In this document: in pieces, positions 41,176-49,894 of the stretch
How the letters are laid out: each line of letters opens with the position of its first letter
How positions within the stretch are numbered: the first letter of the stretch is position 1
Source: Actinomycetospora straminea
GTDB lineage: Bacteria; Actinomycetota; Actinomycetes; Mycobacteriales; Pseudonocardiaceae
Assembly: GCF_028737255.1 (NCBI RefSeq)
Contig: NZ_JAQZAN010000023.1
Location: forward strand, 1 to 64,000
Length of the DNA: 64,000 bases
Direction of reading: 5' to 3'
Notes under the pieces: model-generated
Told to the model about the DNA's origin: nothing
Databases searched by the model: none
What the model saw: the letters and a program-made list of their open reading frames with translations, nothing else
Program-made: the position numbers and the translations under genes

Positions 41176-41826
41176 TCAGCCGTCTTCGGCGAGGTCGGCG
41201 AGGCCGGGGCCCGCGAGCTCGCCGGGGTGCACCGGTCGGCCGCTGACCGTGAGGAGGAGCGCCAGGGCCGTGCCCCGCACCTCCGGGCCGTCGCCGATCA
41301 CGACGTCGGCGTCGGTCGCGCGCAGGCGCAGCGGGGCCACGCGCTCCTTCGCGCCGCCGAACGACGCCGGGGTGCGCACCTGGAGCCGCAGCGCGCGGAC
41401 CACCGCCTCGGTCGGATAGGTGTGGGCGATGCCGAGGGGCCGGCGGACGTCCTCGCCGTGCACCACCTCCTCGACGAGCCGGGTGTCCCGCGGCGCGGGT
41501 GGTGACGAGGTGCGCCGAACGACGGCGGCGAGCCGTTCGAGGGTCTCCCCCGGCGTCGCCCGGCGCTCGCGGGCGACGCCCTGGTCGTTGAGGCGGTCGA
41601 AGTCGAAGCGGGCCCGCACCATGGCGGCCGCGAAGCCGAGCCGCGTCGTCCGGGCGCTGTCGACGAGGTGCGCGACGACGTCGTGCACGCTCCACCCCGC
41701 GCACGGTGACGGCGTCTCCCACCGCGCCGCGTCGACACCGCGCAGGTCCTCGACCAGCGCCGCGCGCTCCGCGTGCACCATCGTCCAGAGGTCGTCCACG
41801 CCGGGTCCTCCCGCGATCCTGTCCAT
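41176..41826 (-). CDS. Maleylpyruvate isomerase-type mycothiol-dependent enzyme (DinB fold)
   Basis: A 216-residue DinB-like protein of the TIGR03083 type. The metal-site region is WSVHDVVAHLVDSA near residues 45-58, with a second His in VVHGEDVRRPLG. The family is mycothiol dependent or of unknown substrate, and fits an actinobacterium. The C-terminal half carries the MDMPI_C-like domain ending LALLLTVSGRPVHPGELAG. The ATG at 41826 is chosen over an upstream one. It is divergent from an SDR gene 60 bases away. Confidence 0.85.
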   Translation of the reverse strand: MDRIAGGPGVDDLWTMVHAERAALVEDLRGVDAARWETPSPCAGWSVHDVVAHLVDSARTTRLGFAAAMVRARFDFDRLNDQGVARERRATPGETLERLAAVVRRTSSPPAPRDTRLVEEVVHGEDVRRPLGIAHTYPTEAVVRALRLQVRTPASFGGAKERVAPLRLRATDADVVIGDGPEVRGTALALLLTVSGRPVHPGELAGPGLADLAEDG

Positions 41827-41886
41827 GCCGGGTGGGACGGACAGCACGGCCGGGAATCATCGCCCCGCCGTCGGGCATCCCTCGAC

Positions 41887-42687
41887 ATGGCTCCCACCCG
41901 ACCGCTCGCCCTCGTCACCGGCGGCTCGTCCGGCATCGGCTACGAGCTCGCCGCCGAGCTCGCCCGCCGCGGGCACGACGTCGCGGTCTCCGGGCAGAGC
42001 GAGCGCGTGCACGAGGCCGCGTCGTCCCTGCGCGAGCTGGGCGTCGACGCCTTCCCGCTGCAGGCCGACGCCGCGACGTACGAGGGTGTCGAGGCGTTCT
42101 GGACCTTCGTCGCCGACCTCGGCCGGCCGCTGAACGTCGCGTGCCTCAACGTCGGTGTCGGGGTGGGCGGGGCGTTCGCCGACACCGACCTCGACGACGA
42201 GCTCCGCATGATCGCGATCAACTGCGCGGGCACGGTGCACATGGCCAAGCGCGTCGTGCGCGCGATGCTCGCGCAGGGCCCGGACCAGGGGGATCGGCGC
42301 ATCCTGGTCGTCTCCTCGACCTCGGCGACCACCCCGACCCCGTACGAGCCGGTCTACGGCCCGACCAAGGCGTTCGGGTTCTCCTTCGCCGAGTCGATCC
42401 GCGAGGAGCTGCGCGAGGAGGGCATCACCGTCACCGCGCTGCTGCCCGGCGCCACCGACTCCGAGTTCCACCACCGCGCCGGTATGGGCGACACGCGCTT
42501 CGGCGACAACAGCTGGAAGAACGACCGGACCCAGGTCGCGCGCCAGGGCATCGACGCGGTGATGGCCGGCGACGACCACGTCGTGGGCGGCGACGAGGCG
42601 ACGCAGCAGCGCGTGGTCGAGAACCGCCGCATGTCGGAGCCCGAGAAGGCCGCGCGGCAGGGCGCACTGGCCCGACCGTCGCGCTGA
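41887..42687 (+). CDS. SDR-family oxidoreductase
   Basis: A 266-residue short-chain dehydrogenase. The cofactor motif VTGGSSGIGYELAAELARRG starts at residue 10. The usual NNAG is LNVG here. Catalytic Ser is near 144, Tyr157 and Lys161 (YGPTK) are kept. PGATDSEFHHRAGMG resembles the DltE/YqjQ-type SDRs that act on lipids or small alcohols. The ATG follows CCTCGAC with no clear ribosome site. The gene is convergent with the DUF222 gene. Confidence 0.85.
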   Translation: MAPTRPLALVTGGSSGIGYELAAELARRGHDVAVSGQSERVHEAASSLRELGVDAFPLQADAATYEGVEAFWTFVADLGRPLNVACLNVGVGVGGAFADTDLDDELRMIAINCAGTVHMAKRVVRAMLAQGPDQGDRRILVVSSTSATTPTPYEPVYGPTKAFGFSFAESIREELREEGITVTALLPGATDSEFHHRAGMGDTRFGDNSWKNDRTQVARQGIDAVMAGDDHVVGGDEATQQRVVENRRMSEPEKAARQGALARPSR

Positions 42688-42709
42688 CGGCACCCGCGTC
42701 GCTCCGACG

Positions 42710-44230
42710 TCAGGTGGGGATGCGGGGTCGTCCGCCGGGTCGGGGTCTTCGTTCGGGGTCGATGATCCAGGGTGGGGTGAACCAGGGCCGGCCCTCGATC
42801 ATCTCGATCTGCCAGTGGCCGTGGTGGATGAGCTGGTGGTGGTGGCGGCAGAGCAGGCACAGGTTGTCCAGCGCCGTGGGTCCGCCGTCGAGCCAGTGGC
42901 GAATGTGGTGGGCGTGGCAGCGGCGGGGGCGGCGGGTGCAGCCGGGGAACGCGCAGCCGCCGTCGCGCAGGTTCAGTGCGCGGCGCAGGGCGTCGGGGGC
43001 GGTGCGCTGGGTGCGCCCGACGTCGAGGGGTTCGGAGCGGGAGCCGAGGAGCATGGGGACGATCTCGGCGTCGCAGGCCCAGCGGCGCACGGTGGCGGGG
43101 TCGACGGCGTGCCCGGAGTCCAGGGTGCCGTGGCCGCCGCGCTCGGCGAGGGCGGCGCAGAGCCAGCGGTGGTCGATGGTGATCGTGAGCAGCGCCCGCC
43201 CGGGTCGCTCGGTCCAGCCACCCGCCGAGGGAGCCGGGTCGGGTCGGCGCGGCGCGGGGATCAACGCGAGCGGGGCCGCGCCCTCGGGCTCGGTGTCCGG
43301 GGCCGGCTCGACGCGCCCGCCGCCGGCGCCCGGCTCGACGTCCGGGGCCGGCTCCCCGGGCCCGGCGTCAGTGCGCGGCGCGCCGTCGCGTGTGGCCGCG
43401 CCGTCGGCGTCCGGCTCGGTGGACGAGTCTGGCTCGGTGGTCGAGTCGGCTGCGGGCTCGGTGTCGCGGTGTTTGGTGTCGCGGTGTTCCCGGCGGGTGT
43501 CGGTGGCCAGGCCGCGGGGGCCGCGGGTGTCCCCGACGAGCTCGGTGAACGCGTCGGCCTGGCGCTCGAGCGGCCGCTCGTCGTCGGCGCCGGTCGGGGC
43601 GGCGAGCACCCCGAACACCTCGATGACCATCTCGGCGTCGAGGGGGTCACCGAGCCGGCCCTTGAAGACCAGCGACCCGTCCTTGCGTCGCAGCAGCCGC
43701 AGCTCGTCGAGGGCGTCCTCGCCGTCGGGTGGGGCGGCGCCGTCGGGGTCGTAGAGGTCGACGAACTTCTTCGCCAGCACCCGCAGCATCCGCGGCGGCA
43801 GCACCTGGGCCTGCTCGGCCAGCGTGCGCTCCACCCCGGACCACTCCTGCGGTGGCGGTGGGGGCATCAGGGCGTCGAGGTGGCGCATCGTGTCCCGGAT
43901 GACCTTCACGTGCGCCGGGTCGATCGCCCCCGCGGCCAGCGCGTCCGCGGTGGCCGGCAGCCGCGCGGGCAACAGCTCGCCGTGCAGCGAGGTCCGCGCG
44001 CACAGATCGGCGGCCTCGGCCACCAGGCGTTTCGCGTCGGCCCGATCGAGGTTGTCGCGGTCGGCGACCAGCGCCTCGAGCGAGCGGTAGCCCGCGGCCA
44101 CGACCGTGTTCAGGTCGGCGAGCGTGGCGATGGCCTGCAGCCGGCGGTGATAGCCCGCGCGCTGAGCGATCACGTCCGCGCGGGCCCGCGCGAGCGCCTC
44201 CCGCTCGGCCGCACCCACCGACTCGCTCAC
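42710..44230 (-). CDS. DUF222 and HNH endonuclease domain protein
   Basis: A 506-residue protein. A helical DUF222 domain covers about residues 20-230. A low-complexity linker (about 240-330) follows, rich in Asp, Glu, Pro, Thr and Arg with DTRREHRDTKHRDTEP-like repeats. The HNH domain is at about 430-490, with CAFPGCTRRPRRCHAHHIRH, then LCRHHHQLIHHG, so the Cys/His zinc and catalytic His set is complete. These genes are multicopy in actinobacteria and their role is unsettled. The GTG at 44230 matches the start of the partial copy at 1..82. Confidence 0.88.
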   Translation of the reverse strand: MSESVGAAEREALARARADVIAQRAGYHRRLQAIATLADLNTVVAAGYRSLEALVADRDNLDRADAKRLVAEAADLCARTSLHGELLPARLPATADALAAGAIDPAHVKVIRDTMRHLDALMPPPPPQEWSGVERTLAEQAQVLPPRMLRVLAKKFVDLYDPDGAAPPDGEDALDELRLLRRKDGSLVFKGRLGDPLDAEMVIEVFGVLAAPTGADDERPLERQADAFTELVGDTRGPRGLATDTRREHRDTKHRDTEPAADSTTEPDSSTEPDADGAATRDGAPRTDAGPGEPAPDVEPGAGGGRVEPAPDTEPEGAAPLALIPAPRRPDPAPSAGGWTERPGRALLTITIDHRWLCAALAERGGHGTLDSGHAVDPATVRRWACDAEIVPMLLGSRSEPLDVGRTQRTAPDALRRALNLRDGGCAFPGCTRRPRRCHAHHIRHWLDGGPTALDNLCLLCRHHHQLIHHGHWQIEMIEGRPWFTPPWIIDPERRPRPGGRPRIPT

Positions 44231-44290
44231 GTGTTCGACGGTAGCCCCGACCCCCGACAGTCCCGCCCCGCACGCTGAGACCCCCTCAGG
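44223..44290 (-). repeat. Upstream box shared by two DUF222/HNH genes, copy B
   Basis: This copy matches 74..143 upstream of the other DUF222 gene over about 70 bases. It includes the ACTCGCTCACGTGTTCGA start region, the AGCCCCGACCCCCGACA block and an inverted repeat CTGAG-N5-CTCAG at 44275..44289. The distance from GTG to the inverted repeat is the same in both. Here the right arm overlaps the stop codon of the upstream leftward MarR gene (44288..44286). Confidence 0.7.
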
Positions 44291-44756
44291 AACCCACCGC
44301 CCGATCCCGCTCCACCCGCGCCAGGACCTCGTCGCTGATGGCCGCCCAGGCCTCGACCTGGCGGTCGTCGAGCCCGTCGAACACCAGCGACCGCACCGCC
44401 TCGACGTGCGCCGGCGCCGCCTGCTCGATCGCCCGGCGGCCGTCGGCGCTGAGGACGATGAACGCGCCGCGCGCGTCGTCGGGGCAGTCCTGGCGCTCGA
44501 CGAGGCCGCGCTTCTGCATCCGCGCGAGGTGGTGGGACAGCCGGCTCTTCTCCCACTGCAGCCCGTCGGCCAGCTCCTGGACGCGCAGGGGCCCGTCACG
44601 CTCGCTCAGCGCCACCAGCACGTCGAAGTCGGCGAACGAGAGCCCCGCGTCGGCCTGCAGCCGGCGCCCGAGCTGCGCCTGCAGCTGCGCGGTCATCGCG
44701 AGGTGGCCGCGCCATGCGCGCTGCTGGTGGTCGTCGAGCCACCGGGGTCCGGCCAT
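44286..44756 (-). CDS. MarR-family transcriptional regulator
   Basis: A 156-residue MarR regulator. The winged helix (about residues 40-110) reads DFDVLVALSERDGPLRVQEL, then WEKSRLSHHLARMQKRGLVE. ATG 44756 gives MAGPRWLDDHQQRAWRG, the typical first helix, and is preferred over an upstream frame running through the operator. It is divergent from a VOC-family gene, with a long inverted repeat between. It likely represses itself and the VOC gene. Confidence 0.9.
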   Translation of the reverse strand: MAGPRWLDDHQQRAWRGHLAMTAQLQAQLGRRLQADAGLSFADFDVLVALSERDGPLRVQELADGLQWEKSRLSHHLARMQKRGLVERQDCPDDARGAFIVLSADGRRAIEQAAPAHVEAVRSLVFDGLDDRQVEAWAAISDEVLARVERDRAVGS

Positions 44757-44772
44757 GCCGTCGATGCTACTC

Positions 44773-44817
44773 GTTGACGTGTCATCGAACAGGGTGCAAG
44801 ATAGATGACACGTCAAC
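44773..44817. promoter_or_regulatory. Paired MarR operator, 14-base inverted repeats
   Basis: GTTGACGTGTCATC (44773..44786) and GATGACACGTCAAC (44804..44817) are exact inverted copies, 17 bases apart. Each arm contains the near-palindrome TGACGTGTCA, so each could bind one MarR dimer. Their centres are 31 bases apart, three helical turns. The region between holds AT-richer sequence suitable for the promoters of both the MarR gene and the VOC gene. Confidence 0.8.
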
Positions 44818-44836
44818 TTCTACCGAGGAGAGCCCG

Positions 44837-45331
44837 ATGACCGTCGACACCGCCACCCTCGACGCCGAGCGCGATCGCATCCGCGACGCCCACCTCAAGC
44901 CCCTCGCCGAGCGGCCCGCGTCCACGGCGCGCGGGCTGCACCACACGGCGCTGGTGTCGAGCGACGTCGAGCGGACCGTGCGCTTCTACCAGGACGTGCT
45001 CGGCTTCCCGCTCACCGAGCTGATCGAGAACCGCGACTACCCCGGCTCGTCGCACTTCTTCTTCGACATCGGCAACGGCAACCTCGTCGCCTTCTTCGAC
45101 TTCCCCGGGCTCGACGTCGGCCCGTACGCCGAGGTCCTGGGCGGGCTGCACCACCTGGCCATCAGCGTCGAGCCGGAGCGCTGGTCGGAGCTCGTCGCGC
45201 GCCTGGAGGAGGCCGGCGTCGAGCACGAGGTGCACAGCGGGGTCTCGGTGTACTTCCGCGACCCCGACGGCGCGCGCATCGAGCTCATCTCCGACCCCCT
45301 CGGCGAGATGTACGGCCACCAGGTGCTCTGA
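44837..45331 (+). CDS. VOC-family dioxygenase/glyoxalase-like protein
   Basis: A 164-residue VOC protein. Metal ligands are expected in GLHHTALVSSDVER (His36 or 37), GGLHHLAISVEPE and the Glu of DGARIELISDPLG. RTVRFYQDVLGFPLTELIEN is the typical first-module motif. The family includes glyoxalases, fosfomycin-type transferases and dioxygenases. GAGGAG precedes the ATG. A MarR regulator is divergent, so its substrate or a related compound is probably the inducer. Confidence 0.88.
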   Translation: MTVDTATLDAERDRIRDAHLKPLAERPASTARGLHHTALVSSDVERTVRFYQDVLGFPLTELIENRDYPGSSHFFFDIGNGNLVAFFDFPGLDVGPYAEVLGGLHHLAISVEPERWSELVARLEEAGVEHEVHSGVSVYFRDPDGARIELISDPLGEMYGHQVL

Positions 45332-45344
45332 CCCCGGGCAGCCC

Positions 45345-46274
45345 CTACCGCGGCGAGGCGCGCCGCACGGGGTCGTCCTCGAGCTCGGCGCGGTCCCAGT
45401 GGCCGTGGTCGGCGGCCGCCTCGTAGGTGTCCTGGAGGAAGTCGAGCAGCGTGCTCTCCGGGTCGGCGCTGGTGCGCACGGCCTCGTAGGGCAGCAGGAA
45501 CTGGCCGCCGGCCTCGTAGTAGTAGGCCTCCGACGGGCGCACGGGGTGCTCGCGGAAGCCCGCCGGCTCCGGGTAGGCGTAGGCGTAGAACGCGCCCTCC
45601 TCGCCGCCGCCGGGCCAGAACCCGGCGCTCGACAGCTCGTGCGAGTAGCCCTCGACCATCACCCAGTCCCCGCAGTTGGGCGCGCCGCCCGGGTGGTCGG
45701 GGGCGCGACGGCCGGAGAAGCGGGTGACGGCCATGTCGAAGCTGCCCCAGAAGAAGTGGACGGGGCTGACCTTGCCGATGAACCGCGAGCGGAACTGCGT
45801 GAGCACCCGGTCGGTCGCGATGAGCTGGCCCCAGAACCGGTGCGCGGCGTCGGCGTCGTAGCTCGCGTGCTCGGTGTCCTCCTCGAACGGGATCGCGCGC
45901 ACGACCTCGACCGGCCGGGTGTTGATCGGGACGTCGAGGCCGAGGTCGTCGAGCGCACGGCGGGTCTCCGCCCAGAACTCCGACACCGGCTTCGGCTCGA
46001 GCGCGACCGTGCGCTCCTCACCGCTGCTCACCCGTAGGCGCAGGCGGTGCTCCACGAAGTCGAACTCGGCGTCGAACAGGCGCCGACCCCACGGCACCGA
46101 CGAGGTGGTGAGCCCGCGCGGTGAGACGTAGAGCGGCACCTGCCACCAGTGGTTGACCATCGGCGCGGCCGCCAGCCGGACCTTGCCGATGACCTGCGTC
46201 CACATGTGCAGCGTGTCGCGCGTGGCCTCCCAGTCCGCGACGCGCAGCGACGGCCAGCCCTCGTCCATGGTCAT
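45345..46274 (-). CDS. DUF5996 family protein
   Basis: A 309-residue soluble protein of the DUF5996 family. It opens WPSLRVADWEATRDTLHMWTQV and shows PMVNHWWQVPLYVSPRGLTT, FIGKVSPVHFFWGSFD and GYSHELSSAGFWPGGG, all conserved in the family. Aromatic and His residues are abundant. Function is unknown. The ATG at 46274 is chosen because upstream codons are Pro/Arg-rich and look non-coding; 46268 is also possible. It is convergent with the VOC gene. Confidence 0.8.
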   Translation of the reverse strand: MTMDEGWPSLRVADWEATRDTLHMWTQVIGKVRLAAAPMVNHWWQVPLYVSPRGLTTSSVPWGRRLFDAEFDFVEHRLRLRVSSGEERTVALEPKPVSEFWAETRRALDDLGLDVPINTRPVEVVRAIPFEEDTEHASYDADAAHRFWGQLIATDRVLTQFRSRFIGKVSPVHFFWGSFDMAVTRFSGRRAPDHPGGAPNCGDWVMVEGYSHELSSAGFWPGGGEEGAFYAYAYPEPAGFREHPVRPSEAYYYEAGGQFLLPYEAVRTSADPESTLLDFLQDTYEAAADHGHWDRAELEDDPVRRASPR

Positions 46275-46475
46275 GTCAGAAAAGGTACGCGTCACGCCCC
46301 GGTCGCTTCCGTGACGAACCGGGCGACCGCCGTCGAGGTGCTCGTCGAGGGGGGTCGCGTCGGGTCGGGCCGCGTCGGACCGGTCATCGGGCTCCTCCGG
46401 GGACGGTCGGGGGGACCCGACCACCACAGACCGTGCCACCGCGGCACGGTCGACCCGCTCACCGCGACGACGCGC

Positions 46476-46829
46476 TCAGCCCTGGATGTGCGCGACCACC
46501 TTCGCGAGCTCGGCCGACGGCGAGAAGTCGACGTACTCGCAGTCGGTGATCGCCTCGGGGGCGTGCCCCGGCGGCCAGTAGAACGCCTGGCCTCCTGTGT
46601 AGTCGCGCGGGCCGTCGGCGGTGTGCATCCGCAGGTGTCCCTTGATCATGTAGCCCCAGTGCGGGCAGGGGCACAGGTCGTCGGGCAGGCCCGCGAGCGC
46701 CGGACGCAGGTCGGTGCCGGCGGCGAAGGCGAACCACCCGGCCGTCAGCTCCCCCGCCTCCACGGCGCGCACCTCCACCCCCTCGGCCTCCAGCGCCACC
46801 GGCAGCGACGCGCGGTCGATCGCCTCCAT
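46476..46829 (-). CDS. Cupin-like small protein
   Basis: A 117-residue single-domain protein with cupin character. PCPHWGYMIKGHLRMHTADG is the first cupin-like motif and GQAFYWPPGHAPEAITD the second. It lacks the classical HxHx3-4E arrangement, so metal binding is uncertain. It is divergent from another cupin gene 121 bases away. The start is ATG 46829. Function unknown. Confidence 0.7.
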   Translation of the reverse strand: MEAIDRASLPVALEAEGVEVRAVEAGELTAGWFAFAAGTDLRPALAGLPDDLCPCPHWGYMIKGHLRMHTADGPRDYTGGQAFYWPPGHAPEAITDCEYVDFSPSAELAKVVAHIQG

Positions 46830-46950
46830 GTCGGACCCCCTCGTACCTCGGTGCGGTCCGGACAGTGAAGGACGGGAGCGCCCCCACCGGACAGGGCGGC
46901 AACTACGTACGTCTTCCGTGGACGGGCCCCGGGTCCGCACGCTGGGGCGC

Positions 46951-47370
46951 ATGGACGCAGCGAGCATCGAGCGCGCCGGCGAGGGCGGCTTCCCCTACCT
47001 CCTGCACGAGGGCGCGGCGCCCGTGCAGGCGCAGTGGTACTTCCGCGAGGAGACGCGGCTGCCGGTGGCGGTGCACCGCTGGGTGTTCCCGCCCGGCGCG
47101 ACCGAGGGCAACCACGTCCACCCCCACGACGAGCCGCTCGACGAGCTCTACCTGCTCGTCACGGGCCGGGCGACGATGACGCTGGGCGAGCGGCAGGTCG
47201 ACATGGTCGCCGGTGACGCGCTGCTGGCACCGGCGGGTGTCGAGCACGGCGTGCGCAACGACGGGCCGGAGCCCGCCGCCTTCGTCGTCGTGTGGGGACG
47301 TCCCGGCGAGGGCTTCGACTGGACGCCGTACGGGACGGGTCGGGCGGCGGAGCAGGCGGCCACCACCTGA
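46951..47370 (+). CDS. Cupin domain protein
   Basis: A 139-residue cupin. Motif 1 is GNHVHPHDEPLDELYLLVTG with His, His and Glu placed to bind metal. Motif 2 is GDALLAPAGVEHGVRNDGPE with the fourth ligand His. It is a single-domain enzyme or sensor; substrates of such cupins vary. The ATG at 46951 gives MDAASIERAG. A divergent cupin-like gene shares the upstream region. Confidence 0.82.
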   Translation: MDAASIERAGEGGFPYLLHEGAAPVQAQWYFREETRLPVAVHRWVFPPGATEGNHVHPHDEPLDELYLLVTGRATMTLGERQVDMVAGDALLAPAGVEHGVRNDGPEPAAFVVVWGRPGEGFDWTPYGTGRAAEQAATT

Positions 47371-47677
47371 CCCGGGGCCCTGGCCCGGCGGCCTGACGCA
47401 GCCAACGACGACGTGTCAGCCCCGGTCTGGGTGGGGCGTGCGGAACGGCGGGGCGGGGCGGTCGCGCAGCTCGTCTTCGAGGGTGTCGCCGCCGGGCTCG
47501 GCCTGCGGGAACACCGTCACCGGGCCCGAGCACCGCTCGCCGGCCACCGATCGGTTCCACCGGCGAATCCGCGAGCTCGCCTTTCCCGCCGTGTCCAACG
47601 TATAGCGCGCCGGGGGGCTTGCCGCAAGACCGGGGTCGTTCCGCACCATTCTGCGCATCGAACCGGCGAGGAGGCCC
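47371..47677. other. Gap before helR, contains the rifamycin-associated element
   Basis: This 307-base stretch holds the RAE (47614..47632) near its right end. An 80-codon leftward frame (47416..47658) overlaps that element and has no family likeness, so I do not call it. A possible -10 TATAGC lies at 47601..47606. I see nothing else. Confidence 0.5.
47614..47632 (+). promoter_or_regulatory. Rifamycin-associated element (RAE)
   Basis: GGGGCTTGCCGCAAGACCG matches the reported 19-base RAE consensus GGGGCTTGCGGCAAGGCCC at 16 of 19 positions, keeping the CTTGC/GCAAG dyad. RAEs mark rifamycin-inducible genes in actinobacteria, including helR. This one lies 46 bases before the ATG of the HelR-like gene, as expected. 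The consensus is from memory of the published element. Confidence 0.8.
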
Positions 47678-49876
47678 GTGACGGATCAGGGACACCACGA
47701 GGAATGGCGCGCCGAGCAGCGCTACGTCGGCGGGCTCTACGCGCGCCTGGACGCCGAGCGGGCGCGGGCCCGGCGGGCGTACCGCGCGGCGCTGCGGGGT
47801 GACGGCGAGTCACCGATGGACCGCGACGTGCGCATCCGCGCACTCGCTTCGCAGGTCAGACGGCTGGAGGTGGCCGACAGCGGCCTGTGCTTCGGGCGGC
47901 TCGACACCGAGAGCGGCGAGCGCCACTACGTCGGCCGCATCGGGATCCTCGACGAGGACGACGACTACGCGCCACTCCTGCTGGATTGGCGGGCACCGGC
48001 CGCGCGACCGTTCTACACCGCGACCGCCGCACATCCGGAGGAACTGCGCCGCCGTCGCCGGTTCCGCACGCACGGGCGCCGCCTGGTCGATTTCTCCGAC
48101 GAGCACTTCGGCGATCTGCGCGAGGACGCCGGCGGCGACGAGGCCCTGCTGGCGGCGGTCAACGCGCCGCGCGGTGCGGGCATGCGCGACATCGTCGCGA
48201 CGATCCAGGCCGAGCAGGACGAGATCATCCGCCTCGAGCACCCCGGCGTGACGGTGATCGAGGGCGGGCCGGGCACGGGGAAGACCGTCGTCGCCCTGCA
48301 CCGCGTCGCCTACCTGCTCTACACCCAGCGCGAGCGCATCGCGCGCCACGGCGTGCTCGTCGTCGGCCCGAACCCGGCGTTCCTCGACCACATCGGGCGC
48401 GTGCTGCCCGCGCTCGGCGAGACCGACGTCGTGGTCGCGACGCCCGGCGACCTCGTGCCGGGGCTCTCCGTCACGGCCGAGGACACGCCCGCGGCCGCGC
48501 GCGCCAAGGGGTCGCTCGCGATCCTCGACGTGCTCGCGGGCGCGGTCGCCGACCGTCAGCAGCTGCCCGACGAGCCCCTGGACATCGAGCTCCAGGACCT
48601 CACGGTGCGGATCGACGCCGCGACCGCGCAGTGGGCGCGCGAGGAGGCGCGGGCGAGCGGGCGACCGCACAACGAGGCCCGGGAGGTGTTCCGCGAGATC
48701 GTCGTCTACGTGCTCACCGAGCGGGCGATCGGTCGGATCGGGCGGGGCTGGCTGACCCGCGACGACCGCACGGCGTGGGAGCAGATGCGCGCCGAGCTCA
48801 TCGACGAGCTCGCCGAGCACGAGGGGTTCGCCGCCGCGATCGACGCGCTGTGGCCGGTGCTGACGCCGCGGGACGTCCTGGCGACGCTCTACACCTCGCC
48901 GGAACGGCTGCGCGCCGCCGGCGCCGACCCCGCCCTGCTGCGCGCCGTCGGCGACGCCTGGACCGTGTCCGATGTGCCGCTGCTCGACGAGCTGGTCGAC
49001 CTGCTCGGGCGGGACCCGGCGGCGGCGCGCGCGCAGGAGCGCCGGGTCACGGCCGAGGAGCGGGCGGAGGCGGAGTACGCCGCGGGCGTCATGGAGATCC
49101 TCACGCTGGACGGCGAGGAGCTGGACGAGGACCTCGGTGTGCGCGTCACCGACCTCACCCACGCCGGCGTCCTCGCCGAGCGCTTCGAGGAGACCGACAC
49201 CCGCGACCTCGCCGAGCGCGCCGCCGCGGACCGCGACTGGACCTACCGCCACGTCGTCGTCGACGAGGCGCAGGAGCTCTCGGCGATGGACTGGCGCGTG
49301 CTGATGCGCCGCTGCCCGGGCCACGGGTTCACCGTCGTCGGGGACCTCGCGCAGCGCCGCTCCCCGGCGGGCGCGACGTCGTGGGGCGAGGTGCTCGACC
49401 GGTACGTGCCGGGGCGGTGGGTGTACCGGTCGCTGACGGTCAACTACCGCACGCCGGCCGAGGTCATGGCCGTCGCGGCGGGGGTGCTCGCGGCGTTCGC
49501 CCCCGGGGTCGCTCCCCCGGAGTCGGTGCGGGCGAGCGGCGTGGTCCCGTGGTCGCGGCGGGTCGCCGCGGACGAGCTGCCCGCGGCGATCGCGGCGTTC
49601 GTCGCCGACGAGGAGGGCCGCCCGGGGACCAGCGTCGTCATCGGGCCGCCCGACGTGCCGGGAGCGACCGCGCCGTCGGCGACCAAGGGCCTGGAGTTCG
49701 ACGCGGTGCTCGTCGTCGAGCCCGAGCGCATCCTCGCCGACGGGCCGCGCGGGGCCGCCGAGCTCTACGTCGCGCTGACCCGGGCGACACAGCGCCTCGG
49801 CGTGCTGCACCGCGAGCCGCTGCCGGCGGTGCTGCAGGGGCTGACGGAGGTCGGGGTGGCCGTCGCGTCACGGTAG
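47678..49876 (+). CDS. helR: HelR/HelD-like RNA polymerase-recycling ATPase
   Basis: A 732-residue UvrD-like ATPase of the HelD/HelR type. An N-terminal coiled coil (about residues 8-70) would enter the polymerase secondary channel. Walker A is EGGPGTGKTVVALHR (195-209), the Walker B-like motif is HVVVDEAQELS near 530, and LYVALTRATQRLGVLHRE is helicase motif VI. HelR removes rifamycin-bound polymerase from DNA and gives rifampicin tolerance. The start is a GTG at 47678. The RAE upstream supports HelR over generic HelD. Rifamycin-inducible expression is predicted. Confidence 0.9.
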   Translation: MTDQGHHEEWRAEQRYVGGLYARLDAERARARRAYRAALRGDGESPMDRDVRIRALASQVRRLEVADSGLCFGRLDTESGERHYVGRIGILDEDDDYAPLLLDWRAPAARPFYTATAAHPEELRRRRRFRTHGRRLVDFSDEHFGDLREDAGGDEALLAAVNAPRGAGMRDIVATIQAEQDEIIRLEHPGVTVIEGGPGTGKTVVALHRVAYLLYTQRERIARHGVLVVGPNPAFLDHIGRVLPALGETDVVVATPGDLVPGLSVTAEDTPAAARAKGSLAILDVLAGAVADRQQLPDEPLDIELQDLTVRIDAATAQWAREEARASGRPHNEAREVFREIVVYVLTERAIGRIGRGWLTRDDRTAWEQMRAELIDELAEHEGFAAAIDALWPVLTPRDVLATLYTSPERLRAAGADPALLRAVGDAWTVSDVPLLDELVDLLGRDPAAARAQERRVTAEERAEAEYAAGVMEILTLDGEELDEDLGVRVTDLTHAGVLAERFEETDTRDLAERAAADRDWTYRHVVVDEAQELSAMDWRVLMRRCPGHGFTVVGDLAQRRSPAGATSWGEVLDRYVPGRWVYRSLTVNYRTPAEVMAVAAGVLAAFAPGVAPPESVRASGVVPWSRRVAADELPAAIAAFVADEEGRPGTSVVIGPPDVPGATAPSATKGLEFDAVLVVEPERILADGPRGAAELYVALTRATQRLGVLHREPLPAVLQGLTEVGVAVASR

Positions 49877-49894
49877 GCCGGGCGGCGCGGCACC

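Noticed and set aside
47416-47658. 80-codon leftward open frame upstream of helR
   Set aside because: It overlaps the rifamycin-associated element, has no recognisable domain and a composition expected of antisense high-GC DNA.
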